A DNA stretch of 64,000 bases from Pseudomaricurvus alkylphenolicus (GCF_011683955.1 NZ_JAAQPI010000006.1:124001-188000), one strand, 5' to 3'. Positions 18,049-27,054 are shown, counted from the stretch's first letter. Notes: a model not told the origin generated them from the sequence alone. Numbers and translations are program-made.

Positions 18049-18314
18049 TGTAGTGTATTAGGTAGATTGTCGATTTCAGCAAGTCGCTAAGGGGCCAGCT
18101 CCTAGGCGCGTTTGTGAAGGAATATTGGTGATCTTTCGAACAAATGCAACAACGGAGATGGCCCCTTAGCGGCTTGCCCGCAGGGTGACCCTCAAATTCG
18201 CCACAGCGTTGTCGCAGTTTTTGAAAAGGTTGACGACATTTCCTGCAAACTGCTCCTAACTGTGACGAATTTGAGGGCCACTGAAACGGCAATCTACTTA
18301 ATACACTACACTAG
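18045..18314. mobile_element. MITE-like element with long terminal inverted repeats
   Basis: The ends at 18045-18069 and 18290-18314 are inverted copies of each other with one mismatch, both beginning CTAGTGTAGTGTATTA, and weaker similarity continues to about 35 bases. Two further internal inverted repeats are nested between them: 18079-18097 with 18159-18177 (18 of 19 matching) and 18189-18206 with 18260-18277 (17 of 18). There is no ORF of its own. The structure is that of a small non-autonomous transposable element folding into a three-stem figure. It sits between convergent genes and its ends supply both stop codons. No second copy occurs in this window, so mobility is an inference. Confidence 0.7.
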
Positions 18315-19220
18315 ATTCATCAGGTCAATCTTGATTTCCAGGGCATCGAGCATTTCAAAGGGCGCGCTTTTGCCGTGGCGCAGTATATGGGTCATACGGA
18401 ACACCCGATCAACACCTCGGGTGGCCACACACTCACAGCGAAGCTTGACCAGTGGCTTGTCAGGCGCCGTCTTCAGCCCCACCAGCAGGAAGTCCTTTTT
18501 ACCAAACTCCGGCCACTCTTCGCCCTCGGTATCCAAAGCCAGGCGCATAGCCTCCTCGGAGAAGTCCAGCAGATAAGCCGTGGTCACAGTCTCCTTGCCG
18601 TTCTTGCAGACAGTTACCACCAGACTGGTCTCCACCCGCGAATGGCGCCTGGGCTCATGGGTATCCAAAGTGCCCAGCATCACCTCCAGCAGAGCGACGG
18701 CCAGACCGCTGTGAACCCCTTCTATCAACTTTTGATTGCGAGTGACCACCGCTTCAAACTTCAGGTGCTCACTGTTGTAGCTGTGAGACATCACCATCAG
18801 GTGTGAATGGGGAGCAAATGGCCCACGGCGCCCCAGATTGGCGCGGGAATCGTAGTCGAGTTTGCGCTCCTCGCCAATACCACCCGGGACCACCAGCTGC
18901 AGATCCTCTACAACCGTGATGTCCTCCTGCCCCTTACCGGTATTGACAATCAAGCGGGGTGAGTGCTCATCATCATCGAAGACAACATCGTTCTGACGAA
19001 AGATAAAGGTTTTGTTGATGCGATATCCCACCACCAGGCTTTCAAGGATGGTGCTTTCTTCATATTCCTGGTGGTAGCGTATACGGCTGCCGATTTTGGC
19101 CGCGCTCAGCAGTCGAAAAACCTGGCGCAGGTGCTTTTGGGCGGCGCGGGACATACCTGCGCTCTGCTTGGGCTTTTCAACCGTTGTCTTGACCTTCTTT
19201 TTGCCGCCAAACGAAATCAT
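18306..19220 (-). CDS. PilZ-domain protein, degenerate c-di-GMP site
   Basis: A 304-residue cytoplasmic protein. The N-terminal two thirds have no family I recognise. A C-terminal PilZ-like domain begins at RRHSRVETSLVV, which keeps the RxxxR motif, and has DFSEEAMRLAL where the second motif would be DxSxxG, with Gly replaced by Ala. Binding of cyclic di-GMP is therefore possible but uncertain. The start is the ATG at 19218-19220 with AGGGG six bases upstream; an ATG at 19244 lacks a binding site. The last codons read Met-Asn-Leu-Val and the stop lies in the right terminal repeat of the neighbouring element. Confidence 0.7.
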   Translation of the reverse strand: MISFGGKKKVKTTVEKPKQSAGMSRAAQKHLRQVFRLLSAAKIGSRIRYHQEYEESTILESLVVGYRINKTFIFRQNDVVFDDDEHSPRLIVNTGKGQEDITVVEDLQLVVPGGIGEERKLDYDSRANLGRRGPFAPHSHLMVMSHSYNSEHLKFEAVVTRNQKLIEGVHSGLAVALLEVMLGTLDTHEPRRHSRVETSLVVTVCKNGKETVTTAYLLDFSEEAMRLALDTEGEEWPEFGKKDFLLVGLKTAPDKPLVKLRCECVATRGVDRVFRMTHILRHGKSAPFEMLDALEIKIDLMNLV

Positions 19221-19305
19221 GCCATCCCCTGCAATGCTCTTCATCTATATCGGATAATAACCGAAAAAATTGAGCCCGGCAGAATCTCACAGGGGGATAA
19301 CGCGT

Positions 19306-19590
19306 TTAATGTGACTCAGACACGCCTGATCGGGCTCTGAACAGCGGCAACCAATAAAGAAAGCCGAACAGCAGGGTTTGCAGAAAGTGCCCGAAACCAC
19401 CTCCCGGCAGCCCTTCAAATCGCTTCCGCACCACCAGAAACTCAAGCATATGCGCCACCGCGAGCACCAACACCACCTTCAAAAACAGGTCCTGATATGC
19501 GGACAGCACATCAACCCACGGACTGATAGCCGCCACCGCATAGAAAGCCAGCAGCTGCACTTTAAATAGAACACCAACAGTTTTGTTCAA
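19306..19590 (-). CDS. DUF1145 family membrane protein
   Basis: A small protein with three hydrophobic segments ending in the characteristic LPGGGFGHFLQTLLFGFLYW, the signature of DUF1145 (YhhL-like). The function is unknown. I place the start at a TTG (19588-19590), because GGAGGA lies seven bases before it and none stands before the ATG at 19623; this gives 94 residues, the usual family size. It is divergent from the amidohydrolase gene and followed by the PilZ-like gene on the same strand 85 bases away. Confidence 0.8.
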   Translation of the reverse strand: MNKTVGVLFKVQLLAFYAVAAISPWVDVLSAYQDLFLKVVLVLAVAHMLEFLVVRKRFEGLPGGGFGHFLQTLLFGFLYWLPLFRARSGVSESH

Positions 19591-19807
19591 ACCTCTCTCC
19601 TCCGGACCGAATTGGATTTCCATAAATCAGAAACCAAGATGGTAGGTGCTCAACCCCAATCAACCAATTACACAAAGCGACAAATTTCTTGTGAAATAAG
19701 GACATTCCTGCATCATCTGGCCTGATGGAATAAAAACAACTGGCCTGTCGCCAGCGAGCAATTTTCGAGTAGGGTTATTCAAGCAACCACAATTCCAGAG
19801 GAAACGG

Positions 19808-21523
19808 ATGAAAACTCTGCTTAAGACCAGCCTCGTTATCATTGTAATCACGACACTGGGTATCTATCTGGCCATCTCACCCGAAGACCCTCCTGCCAGC
19901 CAGCTGTTTATCAACGCACACGTGCTGACGATGAATGCAGATACTCCGCTCGCTGAAGCCGTGGCGGTTGAGGGCGACCGCATTCTGGCAGTGGGCAGCA
20001 ACGAGGCCATCCTCGCCCTCAAGAACGGCTCCAGCATAATTCACGACCTCAAGGGCAAAACCCTGATACCGGGCATTATCGATGCGCACGGACACTTCCC
20101 CGGCTCTGGCCTGGTCGCCCTGACAACGGACCTGAGCAGTCCACCGGTCGGCCAGGTCACCAACATCCCACAACTGCAGGAAAAGCTGCGCCAACAGGCT
20201 GCCAACACACCGCCCGGCGAGTGGGTCATCGGATTTGCCTATGACGACACCTTGCTGTCAGAAAAGCAACATCCCACCCGCGCGCAGCTGGATGCGGTTT
20301 CCACCGAGCACCCAGTGCTGGCAATACACGTGTCCGGCCACATGAGCGTGGCCAATAGCCTCGGGCTGGAAATGGCCGGCTACGACGAAAACACGCCCAA
20401 CCCAGCGGGCGGAATCATCGTCAAAGACAGCAATGGTCAGCTCACCGGCCTGCTGGAAGAAAAGGCGCACCAGGAGCTGGCCTACCATGCCATGGACCTG
20501 TCACTGATTGATTTCTACCACATCCTGAATTTCGCCACCGAAGAGTATGCCTCAATGGGCGTGACCACCGCCCAGAGCGGAGCGGCCGACACAAGCACCA
20601 TTCAAGGTCTGTCGATGGCAAGTAAACTGGGGCTGATCCCCTTCCGGCTGGAACTCTGGCCCTATTACGACATGTTGGGTGAGGACATACTGTCAGGCGA
20701 ATTTGACCTGGAAGATTTCAATAGCGACCGGGTTCGCACCCGCACCATCAAAATTGGCGCGGACGGCAGCATTCAAGGCTTTACCGGTTATCTCAGTCAC
20801 CCCTACCACACCCCCTTCCGCGGAGACGAGGACTATCGCGGCTACCCCATCATGAGCCGCGAAAAACTGACCGATTGGGTCACCCGCTTTCATCAAGCTG
20901 GATTTCAAATGGCGATTCACGGCAATGGTGACGCCGCCATTGATGATATTCTCTACGCCTTCGAGCAGGCACAAATTGAGCACCCGGCAGAAGATCCACG
21001 CTTGATTTTGATCCACTCCCAAATGGCCCGGGACGACCAGCTGGATAAAATGAAGCAGCTTGGCGTCACCCCCAGTTTCTTCTCCGCCCATACCTATTAC
21101 TGGGGTGATCGTCACCGGGATATTTTTATGGGCCCGGAGCGAGCCATGCGCATGAGCCCGGCGCACTCCGCCGAAGAGCGACAACTGCGCTACAGCGTGC
21201 ATCTGGACACGCCCGTGGTACCTATGAATCCTATGTTGCTGGTGTGGAGTACCGTCAATCGCCTGTCCAGTGGTGATCAGGTAATTGGAGAGGAACAACG
21301 GGTGCCCCCCATGAGCGCGCTACGGGCTATTACCATAGACGCTGCCTGGCAGATCTTTAAGGAAGAGGAACTGGGCTCTATTGAAGTGGGCAAACTGGCG
21401 GATCTGGTGGTGCTTGATGGCGATCCCCTGGTTAACCCCGAGGCCATTCGCGAGATTCAGGTACTGCAGACCTTTGTCGGTGGCGTGAGTATTTTTAAAC
21501 GAACATCAGACCAAGGATACTGA
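19808..21523 (+). CDS. Amidohydrolase (YtcJ/AepA-like), membrane-anchored
   Basis: A 571-residue amidohydrolase_3 family enzyme. An N-terminal hydrophobic helix (residues 6-23) would anchor it to the inner membrane or act as an uncleaved signal. The metal-binding HxH is in IIDAHGHFPGSG, a further conserved run is MAIHGNGDAAIDDIL, and the C-terminal beta-sandwich closes with GSIEVGKLADLVVLDGDP, a classic amidohydrolase ending. Relatives act on amides, hydantoin-like or N-formyl substrates; the substrate here is unknown. AGAGGAAACGG precedes the ATG. It has its own promoter region shared with the divergent DUF1145 gene and is followed by a strong terminator. Confidence 0.87.
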   Translation: MKTLLKTSLVIIVITTLGIYLAISPEDPPASQLFINAHVLTMNADTPLAEAVAVEGDRILAVGSNEAILALKNGSSIIHDLKGKTLIPGIIDAHGHFPGSGLVALTTDLSSPPVGQVTNIPQLQEKLRQQAANTPPGEWVIGFAYDDTLLSEKQHPTRAQLDAVSTEHPVLAIHVSGHMSVANSLGLEMAGYDENTPNPAGGIIVKDSNGQLTGLLEEKAHQELAYHAMDLSLIDFYHILNFATEEYASMGVTTAQSGAADTSTIQGLSMASKLGLIPFRLELWPYYDMLGEDILSGEFDLEDFNSDRVRTRTIKIGADGSIQGFTGYLSHPYHTPFRGDEDYRGYPIMSREKLTDWVTRFHQAGFQMAIHGNGDAAIDDILYAFEQAQIEHPAEDPRLILIHSQMARDDQLDKMKQLGVTPSFFSAHTYYWGDRHRDIFMGPERAMRMSPAHSAEERQLRYSVHLDTPVVPMNPMLLVWSTVNRLSSGDQVIGEEQRVPPMSALRAITIDAAWQIFKEEELGSIEVGKLADLVVLDGDPLVNPEAIREIQVLQTFVGGVSIFKRTSDQGY

Positions 21524-21530
21524 AACAAAA

Positions 21531-21557
21531 AAACCCGGCTCTTGCGAGCCGGGTTTT
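21531..21557 (+). terminator. Rho-independent terminator after the amidohydrolase
   Basis: An 11-bp stem, AAACCCGGCTC/GAGCCGGGTTT, has the 4-base loop TTGC and flanking A and T runs. It is bidirectional and also lies just 3' of the minus-strand tRNA-Cys. Confidence 0.92.
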
Positions 21558-21564
21558 CAAATAG

Positions 21565-21638
21565 TGGAGGCGCGGGTCGGAATCGAACCGGCGTACACGG
21601 AGTTGCAGTCCGCTGCATGACCACTCTGCCACCGCGCC
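21565..21638 (-). tRNA. tRNA-Cys (GCA)
   Basis: A 74-base cloverleaf with a 7-bp acceptor stem GGCGCGG/CCGCGCC, anticodon GCA in the loop ACTGCAA, T-loop TTCGATT, a U discriminator as expected for Cys, and an encoded CCA end. It stands alone between the amidohydrolase and the DUF885 gene. Confidence 0.96.
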
Positions 21639-21685
21639 AAAGTGGGAGGCATTGTACGGATATCTCTTTATGAGTCAAGGACTTA

Positions 21686-23602
21686 TTAGCCCCGCTTTTT
21701 CTCCTCGATCCATCCGCGGATGTTTGCCTCCAGCACCGGAAGTGGCACCGCCCCTTTGATCAGAATCTGGTCGTTAAACTCACGCAGATCAAACTCTTCA
21801 CCCAACGCTTGTTCAGCCATATCCCTCAGCTCAAACAGACGAATCTGCCCCAGCTTGTACGAGGTCGCCTGACCTGGCCAGACACTGTAACGCTCAATCT
21901 CACGAGTGACTGCGGCCTTGCTCTCACCGGTGTTGCTGTACATCCACTCGATAGCCTGTTCACGAGTCCAACGCTTGTGGTGCAGGCCGGTGTCCACCAC
22001 CAGGCGGGCTGCGCGGAACAGCTCAGACTGCAGACGTCCCAGGTCGCCCAGCGGGTCGCTCTCGTAGAGCCCCAGCTCTTTGGCCAGACGCTCCGCATAC
22101 AGCGCCCAACCTTCGCCATACTGGCTGAACCAAAGCATATTGCGGATCATAGGCATATCTTCGATTTCCTGAGCGATGGTCACCTGAAGGTGATGCCCGG
22201 GGCTGGCCTCGTGGTAGGTCAGCGTCGGCAGCGTAAAGGCTGGCCAGTCGCCGGTATCCTTAAGATTGATCCAATAGATTCCCGGGCGTGAGCCGTCCAG
22301 GGATGGGCCGGTGTAGTAACCGCCCGGTGCACTGTCCTGCTCGTACTCCGCAATACGGCGTACCTCTACCGGCGCCTTGGGCAGGGTCACCAGAATTTTG
22401 GGCAGCAGACCGGTAACTTCGTCCATCTGTTTGTTCAGATCGTCCAACAGCTGCTGACGACCCGAGTCAGTATTGGGATAAAGGTGTTTCGGATCTTCCG
22501 TCAGGGCGATATAGCGTTCAATAATGCCACCTTCGGTATAGCCCTGCCCCTTCAAAATCTCATCCATTTCCGCCTGAATGCGGGCAACCTCGTCCAGCCC
22601 CAGCTGGTGCACCTGCTCGGCGGTCTTGCCGGCCGCTCCGTAGTTTTGCAGGGCAAGCTCATACAGTCGCGTGCCGTTTTCCAACGCCCATATGCCTGCA
22701 TCCCCCTGAGCCTTTTCAGCGGCCTGTTCCAATGCCTGCTTCAGGGCGGCGTAACCGGGATAGACTTTTTCGGCCACCAGCTTGGTCGCGCGCTCAGCGT
22801 AATGCTGACGCTGCTCCTCAGTAATGCTCTCCACCGACTTGAGCCGTTGAACCATGGAGTTCACCAGCGGGTGTTGGCTGGCCTCCACTGCGGTCATCTC
22901 GGTAATCACATTGATGGCACCCTGCAGGGCAAACTGGGGAGGAGTCAGTCCCTTGTCCGCCTCCAGCGTCACCACTTGAGCGGTATCGGCCAGAGCCTGG
23001 TAAACGGCCTCCAGCCGCGCAAAGTAATCCTCCACATCGTCACTGTTGGTCAAAGGATGTTCTGTCTGCAAAGACCGGGGCAGATCGATATGCGGCCCCG
23101 AGAGCTGAGTCACGGTATAAGGAGAAAATACCCCCAAGGCAAAATAAGCTCCGAAAACATAGGGTTTGAACTCGGCCGCCAGATCCAGTGTGGTTTGCAT
23201 CACGTCATAAGTGGTGGCGGCAGTGCCGGAAAGACTGGTGCGATCAATAGCCGCCAGCCCCTGGCGCAATTCGTCGGTATGGGCCTTGGCCCTTTCAATG
23301 GACGCCACCGAAAAATCCGGCAGGCGGTCATTAAATTTCTGCCCAAGGTAGTCTTCAGACACCCCCAAACTGGTGGCAAAGGTGGGCTGCTCGCGCAGAA
23401 TACGCTTGGCCTGCTCCTCGGTAAAAGCCAGGAATGCTGCCGATGGGGTTTCGGCAGAGGCGCTTTTTGCCGTGCTCTGGATTTGATTTTGTGCATCGAC
23501 TGCCTGGCCAGCGGCCTGGTCGGCAGTATCGGAATTATTGGCCTGGCAAGCGGCCAACAGTGTCAGAACGCTGGCGCTGGCCAAAAGAGTGAGTTTTTTC
23601 AT
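21686..23602 (-). CDS. DUF885 family lipoprotein, putative metallopeptidase
   Basis: A 638-residue envelope protein. It begins with a lipoprotein signal, MKKLTLLASASVLTLLAAC, the cysteine at about residue 19 being lipidated, then a flexible linker and a large helical DUF885 domain. LTYHEASPGHHLQ carries a HExxxGH-like zinc motif, with further family marks RNMLWFSQYGEGWALYAERLA and a closing IKGAVPLPVLEANIRGWI. The fold is thought to resemble M32-type zinc carboxypeptidases; the substrate is unknown. The ATG at 23600-23602 has GGAGGA nine bases upstream and gives a proper signal peptide, unlike the upstream extension of the frame. The protein most likely faces the periplasm. Confidence 0.87.
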   Translation of the reverse strand: MKKLTLLASASVLTLLAACQANNSDTADQAAGQAVDAQNQIQSTAKSASAETPSAAFLAFTEEQAKRILREQPTFATSLGVSEDYLGQKFNDRLPDFSVASIERAKAHTDELRQGLAAIDRTSLSGTAATTYDVMQTTLDLAAEFKPYVFGAYFALGVFSPYTVTQLSGPHIDLPRSLQTEHPLTNSDDVEDYFARLEAVYQALADTAQVVTLEADKGLTPPQFALQGAINVITEMTAVEASQHPLVNSMVQRLKSVESITEEQRQHYAERATKLVAEKVYPGYAALKQALEQAAEKAQGDAGIWALENGTRLYELALQNYGAAGKTAEQVHQLGLDEVARIQAEMDEILKGQGYTEGGIIERYIALTEDPKHLYPNTDSGRQQLLDDLNKQMDEVTGLLPKILVTLPKAPVEVRRIAEYEQDSAPGGYYTGPSLDGSRPGIYWINLKDTGDWPAFTLPTLTYHEASPGHHLQVTIAQEIEDMPMIRNMLWFSQYGEGWALYAERLAKELGLYESDPLGDLGRLQSELFRAARLVVDTGLHHKRWTREQAIEWMYSNTGESKAAVTREIERYSVWPGQATSYKLGQIRLFELRDMAEQALGEEFDLREFNDQILIKGAVPLPVLEANIRGWIEEKKRG

Positions 23603-23778
23603 TAGGGTTATTCCTCCGTGTACCAGTGTATGACGAACCCGAGTGAATAACCCGCAATGATTTGACGCCACACCATTAACCAGCGTTTGGCCTGCAGTCG
23701 CGCAAGTGCTGCCACATGGCTGCCGGTTACAATAATTGATATGGTAGAAACGTTAACTCAACAAAGCGAGATCCCACT

Positions 23779-24870
23779 TTGGTCACTTCAAGCAATACAC
23801 AGTCAGCCTCTGAATCTTATCGAGGCCTTCAGTACCCTCTGGGTCGGGGCTTCTTCCCTGAACCCCAGAAGCCCTATGAGATCGCCGAAGGTGTATATTG
23901 GGTGTGCATGCCTATGCCGGGCAACCCGGACCATATCAATTTGTGGTTATTGGAAGACGGCGATGGCTGGACAGTGGTCGACACAGGCATGAATATCCCC
24001 TCCATGCGCGACATCTGGGAGCAGCTGTTTGAAGGCTTTATGAAGGGCAAGCCGGTGAAGCGGGTGATTGTCACCCACCTGCATCCTGATCATATTGGCT
24101 TGGCCGGATGGATGACCCGTCGTTTCGACTGCCGTCTGTGGATCTCCCGCGAAGAGTACATGATGTGCAAGGCGATGGTGACCGATACCGGCAAGCCGGC
24201 ACCAGACGTGGCGATCAATTTTTATAAAGCGGCCGGTGTCGGCGAAGAGGTACTGGAGCGATACCGGCAGCGCTTTGGCCATTTTGGCGAAATGATTTCT
24301 CCACTGCCCGACAGTTATCGTCGACTCAAGAACGGCGAGACCATTGAGATCAATGACCGCTACTGGCAGGTGATTGTGGGCAGCGGCCATTCTCCGGAAC
24401 ATGTGCTGCTCTATTGCCCGGCCTTGAAAATCCTGATTTCCGGTGATCAGATCCTGCCACGGGAAACCTCCAACGTCAGCGTAATGCCACCCGAGCCGGA
24501 CAGCGACCCACTGGATGAATGGATGGCGTCCTGTGCCAATATTCGCGAACAGATGCCGGGCAATGTACTGGTGTTACCCGCCCACGAGGAGCCTTTCAAA
24601 GGTGTCGGGGTGCGTTTGACCCAACTGATTGAATTCCACAAGGACAAACTTTCCCAATTGTTCAACCTGGTAGATGAGCCCAAGCAAGTGGTCGAGTGTT
24701 TTCCGGCAGTATTCCGCCGCGAAATCAGCGGTGGCGCCACGCTCCCCGCCGTGGGGGAAACCCTGGCGCACCTTAACAGCCTGATTCAGCGGCGAATGGT
24801 GATGCGCCAGGAAAACCCCGATGGCGTCGACACCTACTTGCAGCTGCCGGACGCCTGCAAATTTGAGTAA
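23779..24870 (+). CDS. MBL-fold metallo-hydrolase
   Basis: A 363-residue metallo-beta-lactamase fold protein. The zinc motif THLHPDHIGLAG (HxHxDH), then GSGHSPEHVLLYCP, ISGDQILPR and LPAHEEPF supply the expected ligands. The C-terminal region has a winged-helix-like tail, as in LACTB2-type proteins. Substrate unknown; thioesterase, lactonase or glyoxalase activity are all possible. The start is a TTG at 23779, since no ATG is in frame before the MBL domain; it yields an N-terminus (leading to YPLGRGFFPEP) that fits relatives I know. An ATG at 23741 is in another frame. It converges with the SDR gene across four bases. Confidence 0.85.
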   Translation: MVTSSNTQSASESYRGLQYPLGRGFFPEPQKPYEIAEGVYWVCMPMPGNPDHINLWLLEDGDGWTVVDTGMNIPSMRDIWEQLFEGFMKGKPVKRVIVTHLHPDHIGLAGWMTRRFDCRLWISREEYMMCKAMVTDTGKPAPDVAINFYKAAGVGEEVLERYRQRFGHFGEMISPLPDSYRRLKNGETIEINDRYWQVIVGSGHSPEHVLLYCPALKILISGDQILPRETSNVSVMPPEPDSDPLDEWMASCANIREQMPGNVLVLPAHEEPFKGVGVRLTQLIEFHKDKLSQLFNLVDEPKQVVECFPAVFRREISGGATLPAVGETLAHLNSLIQRRMVMRQENPDGVDTYLQLPDACKFE

Positions 24871-24874
24871 CGGC

Positions 24875-25540
24875 CTACCAGGGTAATTCCTGACCGTTCG
24901 AATGCCAAAAGGTCCCTGAATTATCCAGATTCAATTCGTCGATACGCTGGGCCAAACGCTCAGCCGCCTGATCGGGCGTGATATCACCGCGCCCACCAAT
25001 CATGTCCGTGCCGACCAGGCCCGGATGCAAGATGGCTACCGCCACACCCTGGGAACTGAGGTCATGAGCCAGGGACACGCCGGCCATATTTAACGCGGCT
25101 TTTGACATACGGTAGCCATAGCGGCTACCGCTGGTATTATCAGCAATGGAGCCCATTCGGCTGGTGATTAACGCAATCTTGCCTCCAGATGACAAGTTAT
25201 CTCGCAGGGCTTCGCACACCATCAACGGCCCCAGTGCATTGACTTCAAACTGACGCCGAATGGAATCTGCATCAATGCCGCCCAAAGCATCGTAATGCAA
25301 CACACCGGCATTATTGATCAACACATCAACACTAGCGCCCTTAAGCGCGTTGACTAACTGGGTGATACCCTCTGGATCGGCAACATCAGCACCTTCTATC
25401 ACATTGACCATTAAGCCATTCAGCTCAGAGCTGCTTTGCCGACAGCCTGCGTACACGGTCCAGCCTAGGTCAGAATAGTAACGCGCAAATGATAAGCCGA
25501 TACCCCGGTTGGCGCCGGTAATCACAACTGTTTTTGACAT
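24875..25540 (-). CDS. Short-chain dehydrogenase/reductase (C-factor-like)
   Basis: A 221-residue SDR enzyme. VVITGANRGIGLSFARYY is the cofactor-binding loop, LINNAGVLHYD the NNAG motif, and SRMGSIADNTSGSRYGYRMSKAAL gives the catalytic Ser, Tyr and Lys. It is shorter than most SDRs and closest to the C-factor/sniffer subgroup, whose physiological substrates are poorly known. It ends four bases from the convergent MBL gene and lies 24 bases downstream of the TerB-like gene on the same strand, so the two may share a transcript. Confidence 0.85.
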   Translation of the reverse strand: MSKTVVITGANRGIGLSFARYYSDLGWTVYAGCRQSSSELNGLMVNVIEGADVADPEGITQLVNALKGASVDVLINNAGVLHYDALGGIDADSIRRQFEVNALGPLMVCEALRDNLSSGGKIALITSRMGSIADNTSGSRYGYRMSKAALNMAGVSLAHDLSSQGVAVAILHPGLVGTDMIGGRGDITPDQAAERLAQRIDELNLDNSGTFWHSNGQELPW

Positions 25541-25564
25541 CTCAATATCCTCTGCTCTTGCCTT

Positions 25565-26491
25565 TTAATCTCTGCCTTTGGGCAGCCATTTTCCAACACG
25601 GGATTTAATGCCGCTGCCCAGTTTTCGAGTTCCCCCTCCCGTCGCTTTGATGCCTGCCAGCAAGAGTCCGGCCCCTTTCTTTCCACTCTGAGCAACCATA
25701 CTGGAACTGCGATTGAGTACACGGGAAAATTTGAATCGCCCCACTTCTTCAAAAGTTCGAGCCACCCGTTCAATAGCCAGTTCTTCGCGCTCATCCATGG
25801 CACCATCCACTTTGGCAATGCACTCCAGAAAAGCCAGCAGCTCTTTGCTCATGGATTCGTAATTACAGTCGGGGTTTTCGCGTTTAAATTCCGCCAGCGC
25901 CTGAGCGATTTCCTTAATGGAATTGTGCGCCCCCTTCTGCTCGATAAAAGTCAACCCGGATTCAACAAACTGCGAATCAAACCCCCACTCATCGATAAAG
26001 TAGCTCTCGATCAATGCCCGCTCGTCAGCCTGAACCTCGCCATCGATCGCCGCAACTTTTAACGCCAGGATGCCCATAAAATCAAACAAGGTTAACGCCA
26101 ATACATCCATTGGCGTATTGATAAATTCGGGTATTACTTTGACACGATCGGCGCTCTGCTTTTTAAGGTATTTTGTCACGCCGACCCATGCCCCGGCGGA
26201 AACGATACCTGCGGCAGCCACCCAGCCAACAGGTGTTGCCGCCGTTCCCAGCCCAATAGCACCCAGAATACCTTTGGGAGCAAAAAAAGTCGTGGCCACC
26301 AGCGACGATTTGGCAACCCCGGCGCCGGTGGCCGCCACCCCCAGGGTATCCCATGCGTCGGTCAGATGTTTTTTGACCCTCAGGCTTTGGTACGCTTCCT
26401 CACCAATATCAAGCTTGAGCTTGAATCGCAGCGGCTCACGAACCACGGCGTCAACATCCTTAAACCACTCGCACTGCTCGAATTGAGACAT
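25565..26491 (-). CDS. TerB-like domain protein with Gly/Ala-rich hydrophobic segments
   Basis: A 308-residue protein. Residues of about 60-110 form Gly/Ala-rich hydrophobic stretches (GILGAIGLGTAATPVGWVAA) that could insert in a membrane. The following part contains two copies of the TerB-type acidic motif, KVAAIDGEVQADERALIESY and CIAKVDGAMDEREELAIERV, as seen in tellurite-resistance TerB/DjlA-like domains that bind divalent metal. The C-terminus is basic and glycine-rich. I cannot assign a role. The ATG at 26489-26491 has GGAG seven bases upstream, so the four extra codons of the frame are ignored. Confidence 0.65.
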   Translation of the reverse strand: MSQFEQCEWFKDVDAVVREPLRFKLKLDIGEEAYQSLRVKKHLTDAWDTLGVAATGAGVAKSSLVATTFFAPKGILGAIGLGTAATPVGWVAAAGIVSAGAWVGVTKYLKKQSADRVKVIPEFINTPMDVLALTLFDFMGILALKVAAIDGEVQADERALIESYFIDEWGFDSQFVESGLTFIEQKGAHNSIKEIAQALAEFKRENPDCNYESMSKELLAFLECIAKVDGAMDEREELAIERVARTFEEVGRFKFSRVLNRSSSMVAQSGKKGAGLLLAGIKATGGGTRKLGSGIKSRVGKWLPKGRD

Positions 26492-26639
26492 CGTTTTCTC
26501 CACATCAACACAGGTTAATGGTGGCCAACTGTAAATTTGCTGTTAACACTGCTTACCCTCGTTAAGCCAGTCCCGAAATTCAGTGTTAGACTGCCACTAC
26601 AAACCTCCTTCGACGGACTGAAGCGAACACCGGGGAACC

Positions 26640-26894
26640 ATGAAAGGACTGCTGATCTGCGCGTCAATTGCCGGCGCCGCCCTCATCTACCAGATGATAC
26701 AACAAGAATGGACGGGGTATGCCTATGTCGGTGGCTACCAGCCCGACAACCGAGTTGTACTGGGTACCTACCCCACCTTAGAAAGCTGCCGAGAAGCCGC
26801 CAAATGGAAACTTTCTCTCCAGAACGGAATGGACGGGTTCTACGAATGCGGATTGAATTGCAAAAGCGGTAACTGCGATGAGGTAACGCAATAG
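26640..26894 (+). CDS. Small exported or membrane-anchored Cys-containing protein
   Basis: An 84-residue protein of unknown function. Residues 3-20 form a hydrophobic signal or anchor segment (LLICASIAGAALIYQM). The remainder has the four cysteines at spaced positions (SCREA, YECGLNCKSGNCDE), which suggests disulfides and a periplasmic location. GGGGAA precedes the ATG. The composition, signal sequence and ribosome binding site argue that it is a real gene. It begins the cluster of small plus-strand unknowns between the TerB-like gene and tRNA-Leu. Confidence 0.6.
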   Translation: MKGLLICASIAGAALIYQMIQQEWTGYAYVGGYQPDNRVVLGTYPTLESCREAAKWKLSLQNGMDGFYECGLNCKSGNCDEVTQ

Positions 26895-27048
26895 CTTTGG
26901 AGGCCACTGTTTAGGGGACTCTCAACCATTCAGATTGGTGATGCAGAACCACCTGGCTTACATCGCCCTCTTTTCACTGACCCCAGCAGCCCGATAATTA
27001 AAACCTCCCTTCGAGACCTGCCTCACAGAATGTTGAATCGCGCGCCAT

Positions 27049-27054
27049 TATAAT
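27049..27054 (+). promoter_or_regulatory. Exact -10 box before the 27090 gene
   Basis: TATAAT lies 36 bases before the ATG at 27090. No good -35 element is found at 16-18 bases upstream. Confidence 0.35.

Noticed and set aside
17933-18292. 119-codon minus-strand frame across the MITE-like element
   Set aside because: It runs through the inverted repeats and into yceF antisense; no coding features.
23687-23992. Alternative frame with an ATG at 23741 before the MBL-fold gene, which might suggest a frameshift
   Set aside because: The MBL frame from TTG 23779 already has a family-like N-terminus, so no frameshift is needed.
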